NCBI GenBank assembly: GCA_029940115.1
Contig: JAOZRQ010000487.1
Coordinates: 1-5,333, forward strand
DNA length: 5,333 nt
Origin: Desulfobacterales bacterium
Lineage (GTDB): Bacteria > Desulfobacterota > Desulfobacteria > Desulfobacterales > 4be13
Direction: 5' to 3'
The position numbers and the translations under genes were made by a program. Below the pieces are notes generated by a model. The model saw nothing but the letters and a program-made list of their open reading frames with translations, was not told where the DNA came from and ran no database searches. Positions within the stretch are counted from its first letter, which is position 1, and each line of letters begins with the position of its first letter. Below, one piece after another: positions 1 to 5,224 of the stretch.

Positions 1-144
1 CGCACTGCCACACCTGTCTCAGCTGGCTTCAGCCTGCTTGCGCTCTCAGCCTCGGGATTGATTCCGGGGCAGTTCTTGTTTTGGCATAACCATCTGTGTT
101 AATTCAGAAATTGGGGTGCGAAACTTGAGATTTCAAGATGATAC
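1..144. other. No gene recognised; region downstream of marR
   Basis: I see no supportable gene here. The plus strand is open from base 1 to a TAA at 100-102 (33 codons, no start in view). This could be the tail of a gene entering from the left, but an open frame this short is expected by chance and the peptide is not recognisable. On the minus strand a short ATG frame starting near 94 hits a stop after 15 codons. A weak hairpin (CTTGA at 124-128, TCAAG at 133-137) sits just beyond the marR stop. It has no T-run, so it is not called a terminator. Confidence 0.4.
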
Positions 145-687
145 TCAACGCCCCACTTTTGCCTTTTCCTCCTTGTCGGTTCCCGCATCAATGGGCCCCG
201 TGGCCAGAAAGGGTGCCGCGTTGAAGGTCCTTGCATCCATCATGGAGACAAGGCGTTGCAACGAACAGAGGATCATCATCTGCTCCCAGTCCCGCAGATC
301 ATTGAACTGGCGGATGAATGACTCCTGCATGGAGGGTGGGGCCTTTTCCAGCAGGGTTTCGCATTCGGGGGTGGCCTGTACAAGCACACGGCGCCTGTCC
401 GTCTCACTCCGCCGGCGGGTAATCAGCCCGCGCTTTGCCAGACGTTCCAAGATGCCTGTGACCGTGGCTTGGCTGAGACTGATCGCCTTGGACAGCTCTC
501 CCACCGACACCTCTCCCAACTTGGCCAACTCCTTCAGAATGACCAATTGTGGGCCGGTCAGGCCGAACTGACGCATGAGATAGCGAGAATGGAGATCAAT
601 CGACTGCATGATCCTCCGGATGGCAATCAGCACATCGTCACAGACAGACTCCGATTGATGATTCTTTTCCTTCATGGAATTTTCCAT
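145..687 (-). CDS. MarR-family winged-helix transcriptional regulator
   Basis: This 180-residue protein is a complete MarR-type DNA-binding regulator. Such proteins work in the cytoplasm as dimers and usually repress a nearby or divergent gene until a ligand or oxidant releases them. The winged helix spans about residues 44-106. The helix entering it reads LTGPQLVILKEL (43-54). The helix-turn-helix runs 61-87, with recognition helix SQATVTGILERLAKRG (72-87). The wing carries the family Asp/Arg signature SETDRRRVLV (94-103). Flanking helices (about 15-40 and 113-150) would form the dimer interface. From memory, the LTGPQL...SLSQATVTGIL wording and the late ATGPI stretch (residues 142-146) recall the subgroup that includes the ectoine regulator EctR; the effector cannot be predicted. 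The ATG at 687 has no close Shine-Dalgarno. The second ATG at 675 has GGAAAA about four bases upstream, so a 176-residue product is possible. Its target is unknown. Confidence 0.93.
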   Translation of the reverse strand: MENSMKEKNHQSESVCDDVLIAIRRIMQSIDLHSRYLMRQFGLTGPQLVILKELAKLGEVSVGELSKAISLSQATVTGILERLAKRGLITRRRSETDRRRVLVQATPECETLLEKAPPSMQESFIRQFNDLRDWEQMMILCSLQRLVSMMDARTFNAAPFLATGPIDAGTDKEEKAKVGR

Positions 688-711
688 TTTTTTTACTTTG
701 TATTAAATTCC

Positions 712-740
712 TTCATAATTGAGTGCTGTGTACAGGACAA
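712..740 (-). promoter_or_regulatory. Candidate sigma70-type promoter for marR, -35 supplied by a transposon end
   Basis: Reading toward marR on the minus strand, TTGTCC (740-735) and TATGAA (717-712) are separated by exactly 17 bases. Each matches the sigma70 consensus at four of six positions. Transcription would start near 705, giving a leader of about 20-30 bases before the ATG at 687 or 675. The -35 hexamer lies inside the terminal inverted repeat of the miniature element at 726-838, and the -10 lies partly in the duplicated target. This is inference from spacing and consensus only. Confidence 0.3.
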
Positions 741-838
741 AAAATGAGTGAACAAAGAAACCCGGCTTTTTCCGGCATGGATGGAAGCGGTCAGTTCGGG
801 AAAAAGCCGGGTTTCTCTCCTTTTTGTCCTGTACACAG
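726..838. mobile_element. 113-bp miniature inverted-repeat element with 9-bp target duplication
   Basis: The element is bounded by perfect 18-bp terminal inverted repeats: CTGTGTACAGGACAAAAA at 726-743 and its exact reverse complement at 821-838. It is flanked by an exact 9-bp direct duplication, AATTGAGTG, at 717-725 and 839-847. That is the signature of DNA-transposon insertion. Inside is a second perfect 17-bp inverted repeat (GAAACCCGGCTTTTTCC at 757-773, complement at 799-815) around a 25-base loop, so the whole element can fold as one long hairpin. It has no coding capacity, so it must have been moved by a transposase encoded elsewhere. A 9-bp duplication and CTGT ends would fit the IS4 group, but this assignment is a guess. 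It sits in the leader or promoter region of marR. Confidence 0.9.
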
Positions 839-900
839 AATTGAGTGACCAAATTTGTGCAACAATCAAAATCCAAAGGTGAATATTCGATGTCCGCTTC

Positions 901-941
901 CAAAGAAACCAAGTTTTTTCAAAAAACTTGGTTTTTCTTTG
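901..941. repeat. AT-rich perfect hairpin, terminator-like
   Basis: AACCAAGTTTTTT (907-919) and AAAAAACTTGGTT (921-933) form a perfect 13-bp stem with a one-base loop. The outer bases CAAAG (901-905) and CTTTG (937-941) extend the pairing across a two-base bulge. Runs of A and T on both sides would let it act as a bidirectional intrinsic terminator. No gene points into it closely, so it may simply be a dispersed hairpin repeat related to the AAGAAACC-type repeats nearby. Confidence 0.6.
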
Positions 942-946
942 ATTTG

Positions 947-984
947 GCAAACACCTGAAAATATATGGCCAAGTACTTTTGCAC
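947..984 (+). repeat. Dispersed direct repeat, copy 1 (interrupted by the element at 985-1175)
   Basis: Bases 947-978 match 1931-1962 at 30 of 32 positions; the shared core includes CACCTGAAAATATATGGC. If the miniature element at 985-1175 and one copy of its target duplication are removed, the match continues through the insertion point to about 40 bases, with four mismatches. The target TTTTGCAC here aligns with TTATGAAC in copy 2. Copy 2 lies just upstream of the RAMP gene. The role is unknown; a conserved leader, operator or relic of a segmental duplication are all possible. Confidence 0.8.
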
Positions 985-1175
985 GTAAGTATTCGGTAAA
1001 ACCCGTCGACTTCACCCCACGCTCGGTTCGGATTGACAAATCCGAACCCCCATCCCGCCGGATTTGGCAATCCGGCGGGAGCAGTCGGGGTGCCGAATGC
1101 CGGCAGGCCCGAACGGTCATCCCGCCGGATTTGGCAATCCGGCGGGAGCGAGGACGGGGTTTACCGAATATTTGC
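985..1175. mobile_element. 191-bp miniature element with IS66-like ends and 8-bp target duplication
   Basis: The left end GTAAGTATTCGGTAAAACCC (985-1004, continuing to 1007) is mirrored by the right end (1153-1175). Read inward, the right end starts GCAAATATTCGGTAAACCCC; about 19 of 23 terminal bases match. The exact direct repeat TTTTGCAC flanks the element at 977-984 and 1176-1183. IS66-family insertion sequences are known for ends beginning GTAA and for 8-bp target duplications, so this is best read as a non-autonomous IS66-type derivative. It encodes nothing. Its interior holds three strong hairpins: GGTTCGGATT at 1025-1034 with its complement at 1039-1048, and two copies of a 12-bp GC-rich stem described separately. 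Confidence 0.82.
1051..1149. repeat. Two identical 32-bp palindromic repeats separated by 35 bp
   Basis: Bases 1051-1082 and 1118-1149 are identical. Each contains a perfect 12-bp stem, TCCCGCCGGATT then TGGC loop then AATCCGGCGGGA (stems 1053-1064/1069-1080 and 1120-1131/1136-1147). The 35-bp interval (1083-1117) is unrelated to the repeats but contains its own short palindrome. The repeat and spacer sizes resemble a two-repeat CRISPR. However, both copies lie inside the IS66-like miniature element and the palindrome is far stronger than in usual CRISPR repeats, so an internal duplication of a hairpin is the better reading. Confidence 0.85.
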
Positions 1176-1183
1176 TTTTGCAC

Positions 1184-1350
1184 TTTTTTATGACCCATTG
1201 ATCACACTGGAATTCAGGCATCAAGATGGACAGATCCAACAATGTCAAGCAGTTGCCACCCATTCACCGGGTCAAAAACCAAAAAATGCAATGGTACAGC
1301 GAATTAATATTTTCGGTTGACTTACGAGTCATAAAATTGATATAAACATT
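1184..1350. other. Gap between two repeat elements; only a marginal small frame
   Basis: This stretch has no recognised gene. One small frame starts with ATG at 1226 and stops with TAA at 1343-1345 (39 residues, beginning MDRSNNVKQLPPIHRVKNQK). It has no good ribosome binding site and matches nothing I know, so it is not called a gene. It may be a relic of coding DNA broken up by the surrounding insertions. Confidence 0.3.
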
Positions 1351-1593
1351 CTGTGTACAGGACAAAAAGTTGTGGCAAAAGAAGGATCCCGGCTTTTTCC
1401 CAAAAGGGCCGACTTTCCAACTGCAAGAAAAAGCCGGGTTTCTTTCCTCAGCAGGAAAACCCGGCTTTTTCCCAAAAGGGCCGACTTCCCAACTGCAAGA
1501 AAAAGCTGGGTTTCTTTTTCCCAAAAGGGCCGACTTCCCAACTGCAAGAAAAAGCCGAGTTTCTTTCCTGCAAAAAAAGCCGGGTTTCTTTCC
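1351..1593. repeat. Lone transposon end followed by a three-copy hairpin repeat cluster
   Basis: Bases 1351-1368 are an exact copy of the 18-bp end CTGTGTACAGGACAAAAA of the element at 726-838, in the same orientation as its left end. No matching right end or 9-bp duplication of the flank ATAAACATT is seen downstream, so this is a degenerate or rearranged relative. Next come three copies of a 41-bp unit (1394-1434, 1466-1506, 1515-1555) sharing CAAAAGGGCCGACTTCCCAA with few differences, at 72- and 49-bp spacing. Each is bounded by the CCGGGTTT-type motif, which recurs at 1388-1400, 1428-1447, 1454-1473, 1500-1517, 1549-1568 and 1572-1593. Alternating orientation gives several mutually exclusive hairpins. 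Confidence 0.8.
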
Positions 1594-1647
1594 TTTCTGG
1601 GCTCTCGGTCTAAGTAAGTACATGGACGAAAGTTTCTGTACCAGAGT

Positions 1648-1708
1648 AAGAAGCCGGGTTTTTCGGTAAATAGAGCCCGGGTTCATTCGGAAAAAAACCC
1701 GGCTTCTT
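1648..1708. repeat. Hairpin of the CCGGGTTT repeat family
   Basis: AAGAAGCCGGGTTTTT (1648-1663) and its exact reverse complement (1693-1708) form a perfect 16-bp stem around a 29-base loop, which itself contains the palindrome CCCGGG. The stem core AAGCCGGGTTT is the same as in the element at 726-838 and in the cluster at 1388-1593, showing one repeat family spread across the region. Confidence 0.75.
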
Positions 1709-1870
1709 CAAAAACTTGTCTCAGGACCCAGAACCGAGTCTATGTTCATGGTAAAGTGAGAAGTTGATATTGTCAAGCTGGATTTTGAATTTTACAGGCT
1801 GAAGATTTATGCCTGCCGACATGGGAACTAAGTACCCGGCCAAAAGTTCTCCAGGATTTTCCTTGGAAGA
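1709..1870. other. Intergenic stretch without a recognised feature
   Basis: I see no gene and no strong repeat here. The composition is more AT-rich than the gene downstream. Any long leader transcript of the RAMP gene would pass through this stretch. Confidence 0.4.
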
Positions 1871-1919
1871 CAACCTTCACATTGCGAACCGCGGACTCAT
1901 CCGCGGTTTGTGAGAGTTG
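1871..1919 (+). promoter_or_regulatory. Stem-loop in the upstream region of the RAMP gene
   Basis: AACCGCGG (1887-1894) and CCGCGGTT (1901-1908) form a perfect 8-bp GC-rich stem with loop ACTCAT. Outer pairing of TCAC (1877-1880) with GTGA (1910-1913) and CAA (1871-1873) with TTG (1917-1919) extends it with internal loops. It lies about 95 bases before the RAMP start codon and has no T-run. It could be an RNA structure in the leader or a DNA palindrome bound by a protein; the sequence does not decide. Confidence 0.4.
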
Positions 1920-1930
1920 TGATCCCATAT

Positions 1931-1970
1931 GCAAACACCTGAAAATATATGGCTAGGTACTTATGAACTT
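1931..1970 (+). repeat. Dispersed direct repeat, copy 2, upstream of the RAMP gene
   Basis: This is the uninterrupted copy of the repeat seen at 947-984. It ends 32 bases before the RAMP start codon. Within and beside it, CTGAAA (1939-1944) and TATGAA (1962-1967) lie 17 bases apart and could serve as a weak -35/-10 pair. In copy 1 the -10 equivalent is not conserved (TTTGCA). The promoter reading is therefore only a suggestion; the repeat itself is plain in the sequence. Confidence 0.75.
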
Positions 1971-1986
1971 GATGATTCAGAAAAAG

Positions 1987-1996
1987 AAAGGGTGGG
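1987..1996 (+). promoter_or_regulatory. Ribosome binding site of the RAMP gene
   Basis: The purine-rich run AAAGGGTGGG ends six bases before the ATG at 2003 and is the only Shine-Dalgarno-like sequence nearby. An in-frame TGA at 1973-1975, with no other start codon between it and 2003, fixes the start of the gene. Confidence 0.65.
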
Positions 1997-2002
1997 ACGA
2001 TT

Positions 2003-5000
2003 ATGATTTTGAAGGGTAAGCTTCATGTGGAATCGCCGATCTACAGAGGAAATGCGCGCAAAACGCTTTTCACCAGGGACGGGGATGGGACCCACCGGCT
2101 GATATCTCTGGCTGGGGAAATATCGGGGACCGCCCAATCATTGATGGACGCGTTTGTCGGCCAGTCCAAAAACAGGAAGAACATCGGCCTGCTCAATCAG
2201 TTGTGGGGCCGGCTGTATGACTCCCCCTTGCCGGCCAATCTGATTGAAAGCGTGGACTGCAAACTTCAAGAGAAGAGCTATCCGAGAAACAGGTTCCTCG
2301 ACATGCGGATGGGCATCAAGCTGGATGAGGACCGGTGGGCCGCGGAAGCCAACGCCAATTACAAGATGGAGACGGTGTTGCGCCATTCGGTGTTCGATTT
2401 TGTCATGTCCGTAAGGGAGGGGCTCCTGAAAAAAGAGGAGAATCAGGCCAGACTCTATTACCTCCTTGAAGAGATCAAGGCGGGAAGATTCTGGTTTGGT
2501 GCGGGGAAAAGCAAGGGTTTGGGAAGGGTCCGCCTTGAAATGGACCTCCCGTTTCCGACGCCTGAAACCCCGCCCCGAGTGCGTGCCCAGGCGAATCATC
2601 TGAAAATAGAGATGGCCTTCAACGCGCATAATCCAATTCTCGTAGGCTGGAACTGGGGCAAGCTGGATCCCCAAGCCAGCTCGTTCTTGGCCATTGAGGG
2701 CCGTCTGATGATCGAAGCCATAAAGGACATCCCCGAGGGCATCCGCCAGCGTCTGTCAATGGCCTTGGGCGGCCCGATCCTGAGTCCTGAAGACTGGAAG
2801 GAGAAGCTTGCCGGCCATCTCCCCCGGATCATCGCCATCTCGCTGAATGAGCAGTCTTCCGGGGAGGAGGAGGTCTGGGTGCTGACGACCGCGGGGGTTT
2901 CCAAGTTGAGCAAGGGAAAACATGCCATCACGAAGAAGTTGCTGAACAAGATAAAGGCGTTCGAGGAGAAGCCCTTTCCCAGTCAGGAAGCCGCTGAGAA
3001 TGCGTTCAAGGAGGCCCTCGGAAAGAAGGCCAACATGGCCAAGCGGGTGATGAAGGAGCTGGAGGAGCAACGCAGGGTCCGGCAGGCATTCGATCCCGAG
3101 GCATGGTTTGCGATCGCCGGCAAGATGGGGTTGGCTAAAGACTTGGCGGACCAGCTCGGGGAGAACGCGGGGGACGAGGACGCTCTGGTGAAACTGCTCA
3201 CTCCGGAATGCCAGAAGGCCATCCCCCGAATTTGCGATCAGGTGGATCAGCAGATCCGGCTGCTCCAAAGCGACCCATGGGTGGATGAGGAGATCCGGAC
3301 CCGTGAGGAACACTTGCAGATCAAGACCATGATCCTCAAGGGGAAGATCAAGGCGTATCAGTGGAAGGACCCGGGAATGGTCCCGGAAGGGGTCCGCTCA
3401 TCCACATGGCGGGAGTTTCTCAGCGCGCATTATCGGGTGCAGTTCGACCATATGGAGAACCCCCCGAACCTGAAGAAGAGCATCACCAATGACAAGAATC
3501 ATATTGCGTTTCTGAAGGGGTACCGGGAGCAGACCCGGCAGGAGCTTTCCCAGCCGCACCACATTGATTTCCGGCGCGGCGGGCCGTTCAATCGGGAAGT
3601 CTCCCGCAAATACGGCAAACCCTTTGACACGGTCTTCATGCGGATGCTCTGCTGGAAACCCTCTTCCAAAGAACAGGGGACATGGGAGGCCTACATCCCC
3701 GGAAGCACCATCAAGGGGGCATTCAGAAAACGGGCCTCCATGACCCTCAAGACCCTCTGGGGGGAATCGAGAAAGACCACCTACCTGCTGAACCGCATTT
3801 TCGGCGCGCAGGGCAAACGGGGAATGGTCTTTTTCTCGGACGCGTATCTCGCGGACCCCTCTGATTCGGGACGGGCCTGGTGTTCCGCGGACGGCATCCG
3901 GATGGATCCGAGAACGGGCCAGCCGATTGACACGTCCAAGCGGGATTACCTTTATGCGTACGGCGATGAGCTCATCTTTCAAATCCGGATGGACATTCAG
4001 GACATCGGGAACAAGGATGTCGAAGTCCTCTCCTTTCTGTTCCACCTGATACAGGACTTTCAGAGAGGAGATATTCCCCTGGGCGGGGAAAAGACCAATG
4101 GATACGGATGGACCGAGGCGCAGGTGTCCGGCCTGACGTGGCTGACCGCGGATTCAAAAGGCGTGACCCCGACACTCTTCGGCAAGCCATCCCTGACCCC
4201 TGACGGGATCTGGCAGGAACTGGAACTTGAGGGGGACGCCGCGGAACGCGTGTTGCGGCCCCTCCATCCGGTTGAGGCGGATGCAAAGACGGGCGCGCCG
4301 CCGACAGCCAAGGCCGGCTTCATCTCCCATCGGGCCTTTGGCGGCTATTGCGGGACCTTGGTGGTGGACGCGGAGACCCTGACCCCCATGAACATCCAAG
4401 AGAGCGGTGAGCCGTCCTTCACCACCACACTGAAGGAGGGACCCGTGAACGGGTGGGACTTCTTCTCCCTCTCTCCATCGGAGGCCGGCCAGCGGGCCGC
4501 TGACAGAATGTACGCGCTCCCGAGCCGGAGCATCAAGGGGATGCTGCGTCATGTCTATTCGATGGCCACCGATTCCCGAAAGGAGACCGAATCCGACATC
4601 AGCAGGCTGAATCCTGCGGAGAACCTGTTCGGATGGGTGGGAAGCGGCCCGAATCAGGCCCTGATGGGTCGTCTCTCCTTTGGCATCGGCAAATTCGAGG
4701 CTCTGGATCAGGATCCGGCCTGGTTCAAAGTACCCTATCCTTACGGCACATGGCAGTTTGCCGGCGGAGAATGGAAGCAGAAACCGGATGGCTTTGCTCT
4801 CAAGACGCGCATCGCGGACACATGGCGGATATTTCCCCATGCTCCGCTTGCGCCGACTGTCAAAGCGATCAGCGAGTTTGAACCGGACACCTTCCAGGCC
4901 CGCTATTTCAAGGCGATCCTTCCGGGGGAGCGCGCACGGTTCACCATCCGCTTCTGGAACCTTGTCAAAGAGGAGTTGCAACGTCTGGCATGGTGCGTGG

Positions 5001-5224
5001 CCTTGGAACCGGGGCTGGCCCACAAGATGGGGAACAACCGGTACCTCGGTTTCGGCAGCCTGCGGCTGACCATTCTTTCCGACAGTTTTCTGATCGACTG
5101 GGAAAAACGATATTCTGGCAAAGACGACTGGCGCATCCCTTTCGCGCCTGAAAAGTTCTCCAACCCCAAAATCATCAAGCATCACAACGAGATGAAAAGG
5201 GCGCTTCGGATTTTTGATGCTTGA
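2003..5224 (+). CDS. Multi-Cas7 RAMP-superfamily fusion protein, related to type III-E gRAMP/Cas7-11
   Basis: This 1073-residue protein fuses at least three Cas7-like RAMP units, the crRNA-binding backbone fold of type III CRISPR effectors. Unit A (1-185) ends in the glycine loop FGAGKSKGLGRVRLE (165-179). Unit B appears to open at 199-240 (HLKIEMAFNAHNPILVG), is split by a mostly helical insert (about 240-530), and resumes with YIPGSTIKGAFR (564-575), RIFGAQ (598-603) and LGGEKTNGYG (693-702). Unit C (771-1035) has LPSRSIKGMLR (839-849), NLFGWV (874-879) and LAHKMGNNRYLGFGSLRL (1005-1022), wording I recall from Cas7.4 of Cas7-11 and the TIGR03986 RAMP family. Units A, B and C therefore align with Cas7.2, 7.3 and 7.4; Cas7.1 is absent and the cysteines of the zinc fingers are missing. 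Asp26 and Asp28 lie where Cas7 RNA-cleaving aspartates sit; unit C has none there. RNA-guided RNA binding or cleavage is inferred. A III-D type multi-Cas7 subunit is the main alternative. Confidence 0.85.
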   Translation: MILKGKLHVESPIYRGNARKTLFTRDGDGTHRLISLAGEISGTAQSLMDAFVGQSKNRKNIGLLNQLWGRLYDSPLPANLIESVDCKLQEKSYPRNRFLDMRMGIKLDEDRWAAEANANYKMETVLRHSVFDFVMSVREGLLKKEENQARLYYLLEEIKAGRFWFGAGKSKGLGRVRLEMDLPFPTPETPPRVRAQANHLKIEMAFNAHNPILVGWNWGKLDPQASSFLAIEGRLMIEAIKDIPEGIRQRLSMALGGPILSPEDWKEKLAGHLPRIIAISLNEQSSGEEEVWVLTTAGVSKLSKGKHAITKKLLNKIKAFEEKPFPSQEAAENAFKEALGKKANMAKRVMKELEEQRRVRQAFDPEAWFAIAGKMGLAKDLADQLGENAGDEDALVKLLTPECQKAIPRICDQVDQQIRLLQSDPWVDEEIRTREEHLQIKTMILKGKIKAYQWKDPGMVPEGVRSSTWREFLSAHYRVQFDHMENPPNLKKSITNDKNHIAFLKGYREQTRQELSQPHHIDFRRGGPFNREVSRKYGKPFDTVFMRMLCWKPSSKEQGTWEAYIPGSTIKGAFRKRASMTLKTLWGESRKTTYLLNRIFGAQGKRGMVFFSDAYLADPSDSGRAWCSADGIRMDPRTGQPIDTSKRDYLYAYGDELIFQIRMDIQDIGNKDVEVLSFLFHLIQDFQRGDIPLGGEKTNGYGWTEAQVSGLTWLTADSKGVTPTLFGKPSLTPDGIWQELELEGDAAERVLRPLHPVEADAKTGAPPTAKAGFISHRAFGGYCGTLVVDAETLTPMNIQESGEPSFTTTLKEGPVNGWDFFSLSPSEAGQRAADRMYALPSRSIKGMLRHVYSMATDSRKETESDISRLNPAENLFGWVGSGPNQALMGRLSFGIGKFEALDQDPAWFKVPYPYGTWQFAGGEWKQKPDGFALKTRIADTWRIFPHAPLAPTVKAISEFEPDTFQARYFKAILPGERARFTIRFWNLVKEELQRLAWCVALEPGLAHKMGNNRYLGFGSLRLTILSDSFLIDWEKRYSGKDDWRIPFAPEKFSNPKIIKHHNEMKRALRIFDA

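Noticed and set aside
1..102. C-terminal fragment of a plus-strand gene (33 open codons ending in TAA at 100)
   Set aside because: It is too short to distinguish from chance, the peptide is unrecognised, and no start is visible.
114..156. marR terminator from GGGGTGCG (about 114-121) pairing with CGCCCC (149-154)
   Set aside because: The pairing needs a bulge and a long loop, and no T-run follows on the minus strand.
1051..1149. A minimal two-repeat CRISPR array
   Set aside because: There is only one interval, the repeats are near-perfect palindromes inside a transposon-like element, and no leader or further repeats follow.
693..1198. Several overlapping open frames of 69-125 residues between marR and position 1200
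   Set aside because: They run across the two miniature elements and their hairpins, have no recognisable domains, and conflict with clear transposon boundaries.
1264..1686. Long open frames on both strands through the repeat cluster (up to 140 residues, rich in KPGFF- and LFLAVG-like repeats)
   Set aside because: They exist because the repeats lack stop codons in several frames at once. The peptides only restate the DNA repeats, and no ribosome binding site or known domain supports them.
4154..5185. 343-residue open frame on the minus strand opposite the RAMP gene
   Set aside because: It is a shadow of a GC-rich gene. The plus strand shows conserved RAMP motifs throughout, whereas the minus product has no recognisable domain.
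3329..5224. Separate shorter protein starting at the internal ATG 3329
   Set aside because: No convincing ribosome binding site precedes it, and the frame is continuous with the upstream coding region, which carries its own RAMP motifs.
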